A stretch of 64,000 nucleotides of DNA from Torymus aiolomorphi (lineage: Eukaryota; Arthropoda; Insecta; Hymenoptera; Torymidae): NCBI GenBank assembly GCA_036365515.1, contig CM070873.1, forward strand, positions 26,766,085 to 26,830,084, written 5' to 3'. The position numbers were made by a program, and so were the translations under genes. Below are positions 34,660-45,900 of this stretch, piece by piece; positions within the stretch are counted from its first letter, which is position 1, and each line of letters opens with the position of its first letter. The notes beneath the pieces are model-generated. The model was given only the letters and a program-made list of their open reading frames with translations, was not told the DNA's origin and did no database searches.

Positions 34660-35810
34660 TAATTTAAATGATTTAAAAAAAATCAAATAAATACTAGTAA
34701 AAAAGTCTTCTACTTCTTTGAGTCAATGTATGCTGAACAAATTATATGTAAGTACTTCTTTGAGTCAATGTATGCTGAACAAATTGTTCACTGCAAATCA
34801 AACAAACGAAAGTTGTGAATTCAATTATCGATAGTCAAGTAATGCAAACAACTCTCGGAACAACGGTATGACTGTTTTCAGAAACGTATTCAAATTTGTT
34901 CATCCTTCTATACAAATTAAATACAAGAAAGTACTGAAATCAATTTATTGTAGTCAAGTACCGGCCATAAGTTAACTTGACTGACATAATAGAAATTTTC
35001 GTACCTCGCGTGTAAAATTACATTTTACGCCCACGTTGCGTAACTTCAAAATTATTCAGCTAGCGGGCATGAAGCACTACTTAACGCCCAAGAGGCCCAA
35101 TAGCTCACATAGTCCTACAAAACTTTATAGAACCTACGCACTTTACGTGTGGGCGAAAATTATTTTAATTTTATAACTATAATGCCTTCTTTTTATTTCT
35201 AAAATTCATAAGAATTTTTTCAGATATTTACGAAAAGTCAAAGCCTGTATAAAAAATTACATAGACCAACACATCACTATTTTTCATTATTCTTTCTCAA
35301 TTCTGAACTTTCTATAATATTACGCATCTTGGGAGGACAAGAGAAGTTTAGAGCTGCTCTAGCAGGGGTGGTCCTCCGATCTCCCATACATACTTGGCGG
35401 GCCCGACGGTTTGCAGTTAAAGGTGTAAGGTAATTTTCATATAAATATTCATATCTTTAAAGATCAGATAAAATGTGTAAATGGATTGCTTCTACATATT
35501 AACTACTGATCCGTGAGTACTAGCACTCTGTTTTTAAATAGAAAGTGCAAACCTGCGTGAAAATATCATATGAAATCTCATATGAGATCCCTTAATATAT
35601 AAAATTGCAGATGACATCATATATGAGATTTCATACGAGATATGCGATGTCTGAAATTCTCTTATGATATCCTATATGATATTTACACGCGGGAAAAGGG
35701 TACAAAATATGTTGATTACAAAACGGTCAGTAAGATTTATATATTCGCACTTTTGAGTAGACTATAAATTTATATGAATTTTTTATTTTATTCTCGTTTA
35801 AAAAGGACGG
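34660..35810 (+). repeat. diverged single copy of the inverted-repeat unit
   Basis: Collinear with 27770-29055: it includes TATGCTGAACAAATTATATG, CAAACAAACGAAAGTTGTGA, CGCATCTTGGGAGGACAAGA, CTTGGCGGGCCCGACGG and the CCTGCG...CGCGGG element. It is perhaps 85-90 % similar by eye, with small indels. No inverted second arm follows, so it records the ancestral layout. Confidence 0.75.
35551..35693. mobile_element. short form of the CCCGCG-ended palindromic element
   Basis: Same termini and flanks as 28539-28947 but only about 143 bp, because the ~220-bp GAATTGCAACAG insert and other internal sequence are missing. Confidence 0.65.
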
Positions 35811-35994
35811 CGTTTAACAAACGCTTCCAAGATGTGTTTACTCGAGTCACCCCCAGGAGAACTGACGATCGACAACAAAGATCACCTCAAGGGCAAGTCA
35901 ACGGACAACCAGTGACAAACAATTCCCAGAACTATTGCGCAATGGCGCAACGGCCTAACGGCCCGAGCCATCGTCAACAACCAATCACGGACTA

Positions 35995-36595
35995 GCGGCA
36001 TCCCACCCCACTGGAGGGGTCAGCCACCCGCTGCTCACCACTCTCGACCCTATTTTCTAGTCTAGGGTCCCTCCATTGCGACTCTCCATACTTGAGAGTG
36101 GGAGAAGGCTTCTGAGGCAACCTGGCGCCCTACAGTCTCTACACCATACTGCCTCCCTTACCAATCTGAAGCTCCACCCACGATCCCGAATATAAATTGG
36201 ACCACACCGCCGGCATCGAGTCAGTCGCTACCAAGTACATGAGACGCTTCGTAGCTTAGAACCTGGGTCGTTACCAACTAGCTTGGTACTCTGCTGCACT
36301 TGTGCATGTTGCGCCCAAAAGTTCTATCTTATTGTCAGATTGAGTAAACCTTAGAGTCACGCGTCATCGATTAATTGTTCGAGCCGATAAAAAGAGATTG
36401 TGTTAAGACGAAGTTAATAAACATCAAGTTAAAGTTAATTCTTTCGAGTTTGAGTTTTACTTCAAACTTCCCACGACTCCTTGCGCTTCAGCGCTTAATC
36501 GAACAACGAACCCACAATTTAGTTGGTCAACGAGGCGACCATTGCAGAAACGCCCTTTCTGCTCGCAGGCCCCGACTCGGGTCGTAACAGTGTGT
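35995..36595. mobile_element. possible solo LTR or LTR fragment
   Basis: An abruptly GC-richer, non-coding block starting about GGCATCCCACCCCACTGG. It contains an internal TATA-like CGAATATAAATTGG, an AATAAA (36417-36422) and an end at GACTCGGGTCGTAACA. Composition, promoter-like and polyA-like motifs fit an insect gypsy or BEL LTR. I cannot define both ends or a target duplication, and no second LTR is present. Confidence 0.35.
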
Positions 36596-36707
36596 CGCCA
36601 CTCGCCAAACTCTGTGTCGGCTCGAGACAACCTCATAGTCTAGCCCCAGCCAGCGTTGAGCGTTGATCCCGCGAGGATTCTGATGCATTGGAAAATAACA
36701 TAACCTT

Positions 36708-36738
36708 TATAAATCATTATTTGTGTTCTGCGTTCAGT
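36708..36738 (+). promoter_or_regulatory. core promoter of Prp38: TATA box and initiator
   Basis: TATAAAT at 36708-36714 and the arthropod initiator TCAGT at 36734-36738 are spaced so that the initiator A (36736) lies 28 nt after the start of the TATA motif, the canonical distance. This predicts a 73-nt 5' UTR before the ATG at 36809. Both motifs are visible; use as a promoter is inferred. Confidence 0.55.
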
Positions 36739-36808
36739 AGACAATACGCAAAATGAATTTAGTGATGTTACTGCGAGATTAAAGCGTTAAATCAAATTTG
36801 CCACAAAA

Positions 36809-37846
36809 ATGGCAAATCGTACGGTAAAAGACGGAAACTCCATAAGAGGTACAAATCCTCAATATCTCGTTGAAAAAATTATTAGATCCAGAATTTATGA
36901 CAGTAAATACTGGAAAGAAGAATGTTTTGCTTTAACTGCAGAACTTCTTGTTGATAAAGCTATGGAGTTAAGGTATTTATCTCTTTATTCTTAAATTTAA
37001 ATGCACTTAACAAAGTCTTATTGATATAAAAATATCATTGCTTTCAGATTCCTAGGAGGTGTTTTTGGTGGCAACATAAAACCCACACCATTCTTATGTC
37101 TTATTCTAAAGATGTTACAAATTCAACCTGAAAAGGATATTGTAGTTGAATTTATTAAAAATGAAGAGTTCAAATATGTCAGAGCACTTGGAGCATTTTA
37201 CATACGTCTTACTGGCACATCAATAGACTGCTATAGATACTTAGAACCACTTTTAAATGACTATAGAAAATTAAGGAAACAAAATAGACAAGGCCAATTT
37301 GAACTGGTACAAATGGATGAATTCATTGATGATTTATTAAAGGAAGAGAGAGCTTGTGACATTATATTACCTAGGATAAAAAGAAGATCTGCACTTGAAG
37401 AAAATAATGAACTAGGTAATGAGAAATTAAATTTCTTTCTGAATTATTTTCTTTGAAACTTAATTTTTACAAGTTATTTTATATTTATATTTAACCTTAC
37501 AGAGGCTAAAATATCAGCTTTAGAAGATGACATGAAGGATAATTTGGAAAATTCAGAAGATGAAGAACTACCTCCTATAAATAAACGTACAAGAGTAGAT
37601 GAATACAAGAGTGATAGAGACCGATATAGAGAAAGAGACAAAAGGTACTCTCGTTCAGATAAAAAGGACAGAATCCGATCTAGATCAAGATCCAGATCTA
37701 GGGATCGTGATAGACGCGAGCGAGATAGAAAGAGAGAAAAAGACAGATACAAAGATCATCGTGATAGAGAACGAGGTCATGAACGCGAACGTGAACGCGA
37801 GTGTGATCGTGACAGGAGAAGGGACCGTGATAGGCCGCGACATTAA
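36809..37846 (+). CDS. pre-mRNA-splicing factor 38 (PRPF38A orthologue), three exons
   Basis: Spliceosomal protein Prp38, a B-complex component needed for activation of the tri-snRNP, acting in the nucleus. Exons 36809-36972, 37048-37415 and 37503-37846 (291 residues) are joined at AAG|GTATTT...TTTCAG and CTAG|GTAATG...CTTACAG. The ATG has a CAAAATGG context and the N-terminus MANRTVKDGNSIRGTNPQYL is diagnostic. The PRP38 domain covers about residues 1-180, including MELRFLGGVFGGNIKPTPF across the first junction and EEFKYVRALGAFYIRLTG. Exon 3 adds an acidic stretch (NSEDEELPP) and an Arg/Asp/Glu/Ser-rich tail like metazoan SR-type extensions, ending RDRPRH. Length is close to the roughly 310 residues of animal orthologues. 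The introns are short (75 and 87 bp). No defects seen. Confidence 0.95.
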
Positions 37847-38069
37847 ATTAAGTGCAAAATATTCAAATATTCAAAACCGAAGAAAATTGTAAAAGAAATA
37901 TAACTTAAGAGAACGAGCCGCGGCGCGGATGATAAAGTGGGAGTATAGGCATAGACGAAAGTGAGAGACGGGGGGAGCGAATAGTGGCAACCGGGCCGAC
38001 GCGCGGCGCGCATAGTGATATAGGTTCCGCGCATGACCTCCCGCGAACCTATCATGACGCTAATTATAT
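37847..38069. other. 3' flank of Prp38
   Basis: No AATAAA follows the stop closely, so the polyA site is unclear. From 37915 composition becomes GC-rich (GCCGACGCGCGGCGCGCAT). Confidence 0.4.
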
Positions 38070-39010
38070 GCGAGTCATGTAATATGGACAAGATCGGTAT
38101 CAGAGCGGGGGCCAGAGCCAATCATTTGCGGTGCTATTCAAAAGGGGGGAACTCGAGGAAAAGATGAGCGTCGCGAAGCCGGAGACGATCGCTCTCTTGA
38201 TCACCGACCAGCGAAGGAGTAGTTATCTCTCTCTTGATTAATTCGACGAGTTAAAAGTACATAGTGTGAGTAAGTGTTACCGGGAGATTGGGTATAAAGG
38301 AAATGGCTGCCGATCACGAAGGAGTTGGGGTGCGTAAGTGTAGGTTGTTCCAGGTTGGAGCGGAGGAGTTGTACGAATCGAGCTGTGGCGTGCTGAGAGT
38401 TTCGTCGTGGGTCGAGTGAGGAATTGCCGTCGAGGTTTTGGGTCATGCCGGTTGTTGCGTCGAGGGTCGAGCTGTGAATTACGGATCGAGTTCCAAGGTC
38501 ACCAGGAAGCGCAGTCTTGAGTCGAGTTGTGAGTTGTAGGGTCGAGTTTCAGGTTACTAAGGAGCAGCTAGAGTGTGGCATTTTCCAAGCCCATGATCCA
38601 GGATTGTTCAGAGTGCGAGCCAGGGGTAGTTCGCTCGAGCATTCGAGACCAGGGGCTTATTTTGTTTTAACAGATTCGGCAGTGGAGTTGGCGAGAGGAG
38701 ACCAGCGAGAGCCACGCAGACAAAAGAGACGCTCTCACGATGCTTAATGGCGGATGCCGCCATCTTGATTTGAAGTTTCAATAAACTCTATTTTACCTCC
38801 TACGTATTTGTTCTTATTAGCAAGTGTGCAATTCCCTGTGTGCGTGTCTATTCCCTTTGCGGTCCGAATAAGAAAAGTATTGTGTCCAGCAGCGTTGGTA
38901 TTATTGTGTGTCGGAGTATATGGAATTCAACGTTGGTTGTTGCTGAATCGTGGCGACTCCCTCATCGAGATACTAGTCGCAAGCCGTGGCGTGGCTTCGT
39001 AAATAGAGAA
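38070..39010 (+). mobile_element. possible second LTR-like remnant
   Basis: GC-richer, non-coding DNA with many GTCGAG motifs, a hairpin ATGGCGG..CCGCCAT, AATAAA at 38780-38785, and TGGCGACTCCCTC near 38951, which resembles a primer-binding site just 3' of an LTR. No gag or pol follows. Short open frames across it are unlike any family. The call rests on composition and motif order only. Confidence 0.35.
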
Positions 39011-39239
39011 GTAACGGAGAAAATAGTAGCGAAATATTTGCTCGAGTCTTAGTTAATAATTATTTAGACCTTATTAGTGGTTTTAAGCAAATACAACGTT
39101 ACACAAACTTTTGTATTAAAATCAAATGTTTTATAAAATCCTACTCGTATTTTACATGTTTATCATTTGGGTGATATATGAATGGAGCAGAATTTTTTGT
39201 AAAATAATAATGTAAATATTATACATACATATGTACATA

Positions 39240-39384
39240 CATTAATATTTTTTCTTTAGTCTTAGTTTCTAATTTTTAAGTTAATTTTTGTAAATCTCGA
39301 CCGCCCAACGAACAGGCTTTTACCTCTGCGGGATTTTACTTCATGTAAATTTTTGGTTGAATAAATAAATAATAAATAAAAAAT
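39240..39384 (+). mobile_element. possible LINE 3' end with AATAAA-type tail
   Basis: GACCGCCCAACGAACAGGC, then ACCTCTGCGGGATTTTACTT, then TGAATAAATAAATAATAAAT. This resembles the 3' UTR and short-repeat tail of an insect non-LTR element; no coding part is present. Confidence 0.35.
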
Positions 39385-39724
39385 GTAATTAATTATTATT
39401 CAATTACACATACATCTTTCTCCTACTATAGTTATTTACAATGTAACAATGACCACATATTAGTTCAAATCCCAAATCGAATCTCAAAAAACTCATCCTT
39501 ATACTCTTTTACATATTAGAATTTGTACAATATGTTTCTACAATCATTCACAATAACATTACAATAACGCTTCTAAAGAACAATATGTACCGTAAAGCAA
39601 TGCAGTCATCATCTCAATTTTAATAAAATACGTTCTTTATATTGTTCATATTCCAAAATGGAAGAATATATTGTACAGTTAGAAAAAATCTACTTTTTCT
39701 TCTCCACTGTATCAAATGATTAAA
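39385..39724. other. no recognised feature
   Basis: AT-rich unique DNA; no open frame or repeat match noticed. Confidence 0.4.
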
Positions 39725-40150
39725 AAAAACCACTGCCAATTCATTGGCCCATGGCATCCTTAAACTTAATTTTCTTATACCTTTAATGAATTTTTAATAA
39801 CAAAATTTATAATTTTTGCAACAATTTATGACATAATTATAATTAAATTCATTTATAAAGATTAAAAATCATTAACTTTTAAATTATGTATAAAACATGA
39901 ATAAAATAATAGGTATGATTTTTTTTAAATTATGTGTGAAAAATAAATAAAATAATTGATTGTAATATTATCGTCAAAACCTTTTCCTAAAAATTCCTAA
40001 ATAACCTCTACTTCAAATTATATTTTCTTTGTGAAATTCCACACATAGGGTACTTGTCTCTAGTAGTATGCCTGTCCGTATTTGTGGGCCCTTTCTGGAA
40101 TTTCCGATGTAAGAAAATGCTTCTAACCTTAAAAATAATAAATGGCTATT
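39725..40150 (-). repeat. family D repeat with half of the GGGTAC element, minus strand
   Basis: Reverse complement of 15885-16210 (AACCACTGCCAATTCATTGG to AATTATATTTTCTTTGTG), then GGGTACTTGTC...GCCTGTCCGTATT at about 40048-40090, matching the right part of 15638-15878. The same neighbour order in two places suggests one composite element. Confidence 0.7.
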
Positions 40151-40249
40151 ACAAAACAAAAGCAGGTATACAATACGCGCGCATCGGCGCATAGCGCATA
40201 GCGCATGTCGTTTCCATTTTCTAGTATACATAAATGCGTTCGCGAATAA

Positions 40250-41652
40250 TTACGATTTTAAAAGAGGGCTGAAATAGTTTTAACCTCAAATATCTCTGAA
40301 ATTCATAAACGAATTCTTTTACCCTAAGAATTTTTCTAATAAATAATATACAAGCTCTACATCTCCAACAAATTTCAAAGAAATTAAAACAATTTTAATG
40401 TAGTTATATTGTGCGACAACAAAGAAAGTCATTTTCAAAAATACAACAATTTTAAATATCAAACATCTCAAAAAATAACCATATAATCTCGATGAAATTT
40501 TACACAGGTATTGTCTATATTGCATACAAAATGATCTATAAATTTCAAGCTGATACATGAAGTCGTCATTGAGAAATTACGATTTTGAAAAAAACCATAA
40601 AAGAAATTTAACCTTTAATATCTCTAAAAATCATGACACAATTCTGTTACCTATACGATAATATATAGACTACATCTCCACAAAATTTCAACATGATTAA
40701 ACCAATTTTTGTTTTCTCTAGTTATCATGCAACAAAGAAAATAACTTTGTAAAATACGAAAATTTTCAAAATAAAATATCTCAAAAAGTAATCGTACGAT
40801 CTTGATGAAAATTCGCACACATATTATCTATATCACATACAAAATTGTCTATAAATTTGGAGCAGATAGATGAAGCCGTTCTCGAGCAATAACGATTTGA
40901 AAAAAAGGTTAAAAAAATTTTAACCTCAAATATTTCTGAAATTTCATTTTGCCCAAAGAACTCGACCGAGAGCTATCAAAAATCTACTTCTACAAGGGAT
41001 TTCAAAGCGATTAAGTCAATTTTACTCCCGTAATCGTTGGACATACAAAACTCATTTTTTTCACATTTCAATTTTTTTCTCAAAAACTAGTCTACAAAAT
41101 GAATTCAAATTTTTACAGATTACAGCTATTTAAATTCTACATTATCATGAATCATGATTTTTCTCAAGAAAATTAACCGTTTAGTTTAGGAGTAATAAGC
41201 TGTTAAAAAAAATCACGTTCTTGTTAATAACAAAAGAACCGTGATAGCTAAAGAAATTTTTTTTTTAGAAAATATAGGTATTTTAATGCTCTTTCGAATG
41301 CTATCCATTCGATTCAAATATCTCGATCTTATCATTAAAAAAAAGCAAAAATCAATTTTGAGAAAATCGAAAATTCGAAATAAAACCAAAACGCTTCGGC
41401 GAATCAAAAAACGAATTTTTGACCCGCCATCACACAAAAAGAAACAAGCTGAGATCCAGGCGTACACACACACACCCACACACACACACGCACACGCACA
41501 CGCACGCACGCACGCACACACACCCACACACATCCATACAGACATTTTTCAAAAAGCATATATTTTGATTCCTAACATCTCAAAAAACAATTATAACATG
41601 TTTTTACAATAACTCAAAAAATTACTATCACAAAGCTTCCTCTAGGAGGAAA
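40250..41652 (-). repeat. dispersed family A repeat, longest uninterrupted copy
   Basis: Reads from 41652 downwards: head TTTCCTCCTAGAGGAAGC, a GT tract (41461-41535 as CA), CAGCTTGTTTCTTTTTG, GCTATCACGGTTCTTTTG, CCAACGATTACGGGAG, GAGAACGGCTTCATCTAT and GCGAATTTTCATCAAGATCG-type blocks, then two further related segments to about 40250. It is followed by family D sequence, the same order as 12841-16210 without the nested MITEs. Non-coding; the frames in it are low-complexity. Confidence 0.8.
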
Positions 41653-41699
41653 CAATATTTATTCTTAATATGAATGAATTAAATCACATGATTTCTGGC

Positions 41700-42016
41700 T
41701 TAAAAAGTAGGTGAATTCAAAATAAATAATCTTTTTTCTTCTTTCTTTATCCACTTTAATAATTTACCTATTGCATTGATAGCATCTGTTTTTGTTACCA
41801 AAGGTTCAAAGGTTACATATAATTCAAATTCAGATTTTATCTGTGAATTATAAAAAAATTTTTAAAATAATATAAAAACACATATTTGATTTGTATGTTT
41901 TATAATTTCGTACCCATGCTAACATGATCTCCTTGTCTAATTGTTGAAAAATTAATTTTAGTGGTCGGCTAGGTGAATGAAGTCTTTGGTGTAAGCATTA
42001 ATAACATCCAAGTAAC
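41700..42016 (-). pseudogene. MON1 (SAND family) C-terminal fragment, two exons, frameshifted
   Basis: Last two exons of the vacuolar fusion protein MON1, the partner of CCZ1 in the Rab7 exchange factor of late endosomes. Exon 42016-41914 contains RLHSPSRPLKLIFQQLDKE and ends IMLAW. A 73-bp intron (GTACGA...TTCACAG) follows. Exon 41840-41700 reads IKSEFELYVTFEPLVTK, KLLKWIKKEEKRLFI and stops at TAA. These match the conserved MON1 end (RLHS-SRPL, FELY, KKEEDRLFI). At the start of the first exon the frame reads YLDVINAYTK and must shift by one base to reach RLHSP. No upstream exon lies between here and the satellite. Most likely a stranded, broken 3' fragment; a real gene with an unusual acceptor is the alternative. 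Confidence 0.75.
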
Positions 42017-42529
42017 CTATAATAGAAATTCATTGTATAAAGTTGAGAAAAAATTCAAAAACTTATTCTTAGTAGTATATTATAAATATAATCTCATCGT
42101 TTTCTCAGTGAATAAAACTTTCAATTAAAAAAAAACATTTAATTTTGTACTTTTAAAAAAGTATATGTAAACAACGACAATTAATTATTTTTGGTAATAC
42201 GTATACTCTTCATGTTGAAATAATAAAGGAAAATTTTTTCAAAGTTGACAGAGTTAACCCAAAAATTACTAAGAATTAAAACATCTTCATATAAAATAGA
42301 TAACGTTTCGCTGATATGGTTCTCAGCCTCTTCAGATCATAAACATAAACTAATAAAAATTAGTCGATCACATAGTGGTCAAATAAATTCAGAGAAAAAG
42401 ATTCTCTCGTCTAAACTTAGCGATCCATACTTAATATATATACACTATGTATACTCGCTTCGCTCGTGCAAAAAGTCACACCAGCTAAATAATCGACTTC
42501 CCCACCCGTGTCGAAATGTACTATTTTTT
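42017..42529. other. flank of the MON1 fragment, nothing recognised
   Basis: AT-rich. A plus-strand frame at 42245-42535 has no family signature. No earlier MON1 exon is visible on the minus strand. Confidence 0.45.
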
Positions 42530-42962
42530 TTTTAAAAGCTTATAACTCCTAAACGGTCAATTTTTTTGAAAAAAATCACGATAATGCAGAATATAAATAG
42601 CTATAATCCGTAAAAATTTGAATCCATTTTGTCGACCGGTTTTTAAGAAAAAAATTGAAATTAAAAAAAAAATGAGTTTTGTATGTCGAACGATTACGGG
42701 AGTAAAATTGACTTAATCGTTTCGAAATTTCTTGTAGAGGTAGATTTTGGATAGCTCTCGGTCGAGTTCTTTGGGAAAAATGATTAGTCCAGAAATTTTA
42801 GAAATATTTGAGGATAAAATTTTTGTAACCTTTTTTCAAATCGTAATTTCTCGAGAACGGCTCCATGTATCAGCTCCAAATTTATAGACAATTTTGTATG
42901 TGATATAGATAATATGTGTGCGAGTTTTCATCTAGATCGTACAATTATTTTTTGAGATATTT
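42530..42962 (+). repeat. family A fragment at the satellite edge
   Basis: Starts inside the family at AAGCTTATAACTCCTAAACG and runs through CGAACGATTACGGGAGTA, GAGAACGGCTCCATGTATC and GATCGTACAATTATTTTTTG, then stops at GAGATATTTT, where satellite begins. The head is missing. Confidence 0.8.
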
Positions 42963-45900
42963 TTCAATTTTCTCAGGCTACTAGTCACAATACCCGACTA
43001 TATCATCCTGCTCTAGTGGATGGAGTATCCTTTGGGGTCGAAGGACCTAGCGGAGATGAGAAATTTTGAAAAATGTTCTACATTTCATCGTTTATTTGGG
43101 CCAAATCGACTTCAAATCGCTTGAAACCCCAAAATATCCATTTTTTAATCCCACCAATCACTATACGCGACTATTTTTTTCCGCTCTATCGAATGGAAAA
43201 GGTTTTAGGACCGTAGAGCCAATAGGAAAAAATAATTTTCAAAAATTTTGAGATATTGCAAAAATCATAGCGCCAATCGAAAGAGCAGCGCAAAATACCC
43301 CTATATATGAATTTTGGCTCAATTTGGAGAAAAAAATTTTTCTTCGTTTATTGGGATATAATGCGTTGAAAATCGCTCAAAAATACCAAATTTCAATTTT
43401 CTCAGCCTACTAGTCACAATACCCGACTATATCATCCTGCTCTAGTGGATGGAGTATCCTTTGGGGTCGAAGGACCTAGCGGAGATGAGAAATTTTGAAA
43501 AATGTTCTACATTTCATCGTTTATTTGGGCCAAATCGACTTCAAATCGCTTGAAACCCCAAAATATCCATTTTTTAATCCCACCAATCACTATACGCGAC
43601 TATTTTTTCCGCTCTATCGAATGGAAAAGGTTTTAGGACCGTAGAGCCAATAGGAAAAAATAATTTTCAAAAATTTTGAGATATTGCAAAAATCATAGCG
43701 CCAATCGAAAGAGCAGCGCAAAATACCCCTATATATGAATTTTGGCTCAATTTGGAGAAAAAAATTTTTCTTCGTTTATTGGGATATAATGCGTTGAAAA
43801 TCGCTCAAAAATACCAAATTTCAATTTTCTCAGCCTACTAGTCACAATACCCGACTATATCATCCTGCTCTAGTGGATGGAGTATCCTTTGGGGTCGAAG
43901 GACCTAGCGGAGATGAGCAATTTTGAAAAATGTTCTACATTACATCGTTTATTTGGGCCAAATCGACTTCAAATCGCTTGAAACCCCAAAATATCCATTT
44001 TTAAATCCCACCAATCACTATACGCGACTATTTTTTTCCGCTCTATCGAATGGAAAAGGTTTTAGGACCGTAGAGCCAATAGGAAAAAATAATTTTCAAA
44101 AATTTTGAGATATTGCAAAAATCATAGCGCCAATCGAAAGAGCAGCGCAAAATACCCCTATATATGAATTTTGGCTCAATTTGGAGAAAAAAATTTTTCT
44201 TCGTTTATTGGGATATAATGCGTTGAAAATCGCTCAAAAATACCAAATTTCAATTTTCTCAGGCTACTAGTCACAATACCCGACTATATCATCCTGCTCT
44301 AGTGGATGGAGTATCCTTTGGGGTCGAAGGACCTAGCGGAGATGAGAAATTTTGAAAAATGTTCTACATTTCATCGTTTATTTGGGCCAAATCGACTTCA
44401 AATCGCTTGAAACCCCAAAATATCCATTTTTAAATCCCACCAATCACTATACGCGACTATTTTTTTCCGCTCTATCGAATGGAAAAGGTTTTAGGACCGT
44501 AGAGCCAATAGGAAAAAAATAATTTTCAAAAATTTTGAGATATTGCAAAAATCATAGCGCCAATCGAAAGAGCAGCGCAAAATACCCCTATATATGAATT
44601 TTTTCTCAATTTGGAGAAAAAAATTTTTCTTCGTTTATTGGGATATAATGCGTTGAAAATCGCTCAAAAATACCAAATTTCAATTTTCTCAGCCTACTAG
44701 TCACAATACCCGACTATATCATCCTGCTCTAGTGGATGGAGTATCCTTTGGGGTCGAAGGACCTAGCGGAGATGAGAAATTTTGAAAAATGTTCTACATT
44801 TCATCGTTTATTTGGGCCAAATCGACTTCAAATCGCTTGAAACCCCAAAATATCCATTTTTAAATCCCACCAATCACTATACGCGACTATTTTTTTCCGC
44901 TCTATCGAATGGAAAAGGTTTTAGGACCGTAGAGCCAATAGGAAAAAATTAATTTTCAAAAATTTTGAGATATTGCAAAAATCATAGCGCCAATCGAAAG
45001 AGCAGCGCAAAATACCCCTATATATGAATTTTGGCTCAATTTGGAGAAAAAATTTTTCTTCGTTTATTGGGATATAATGCGTTGAAAATCGCTCAAAAAT
45101 AAATTTCAATTTTCTCAGGCTACTAGTCACAATACCCGACTATATCATCCTGCTCTAGTGGATGGAGTATCCTTTGGGGTCGAAGGACCTAGCGGAGATG
45201 AGCAATTTTGAAAAATGTTCTACATTACATCGTTTATTTGGGCCAAATCGACTTCAAATCGCTTGAAACCCCAAAATATCCATTTTTAAATCCCACCAAT
45301 CACTATACGCGACTATTTTTTTCCGCTCTATCGAATGGAAAAGGTTTTAGGACCGTAGAGCCAATAGGAAAAAATAATTTTCAAAAATTTTGAGATATTG
45401 CAAAAATCATAGCGCCAATCGAAAGAGCAGCGCAAAATACCCCTATATATGAATTTTGGCTCAATTTGGAGAAAAAAATTTTTCTTCGTTTATTGGGATA
45501 TAATGCGTTGAAAATCGCTCAAAAATACCAAATTTCAATTTTCTCAGGCTACTAGTCACAATACCCGACTATATCATCCTGCTCTAGTGGATGGAGTATC
45601 CTTTGGGGTCGAAGGACCTAGCGGAGATGAGCAATTTTGAAAAATGTTCTACATTTCATCGTTTATTTGGGCCAAATCGACTTCAAATCGCTTGAAACCC
45701 CAAAATATCCATTTTTAAATCCCACCAATCACTATACGCGACTATTTTTTTCCGCTCTATCGAATGGAAAAGGTTTTAGGACCGTAGAGCCAATAGGAAA
45801 AAATAATTTTCAAAAATTCTGAGATATTGCAAAAATCATAGCGCCAATCGAAAGAGCAGCGCAAAATACCCCTATATATGAATTTTGGCTCAATTTGGAG

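Noticed and set aside
37474..37892. Ser/Leu-rich minus-strand and Asp/Arg/Glu-rich alternate-frame proteins over Prp38 exon 3
   Set aside because: Shadows of the biased Arg/Asp/Glu codons in the Prp38 tail.
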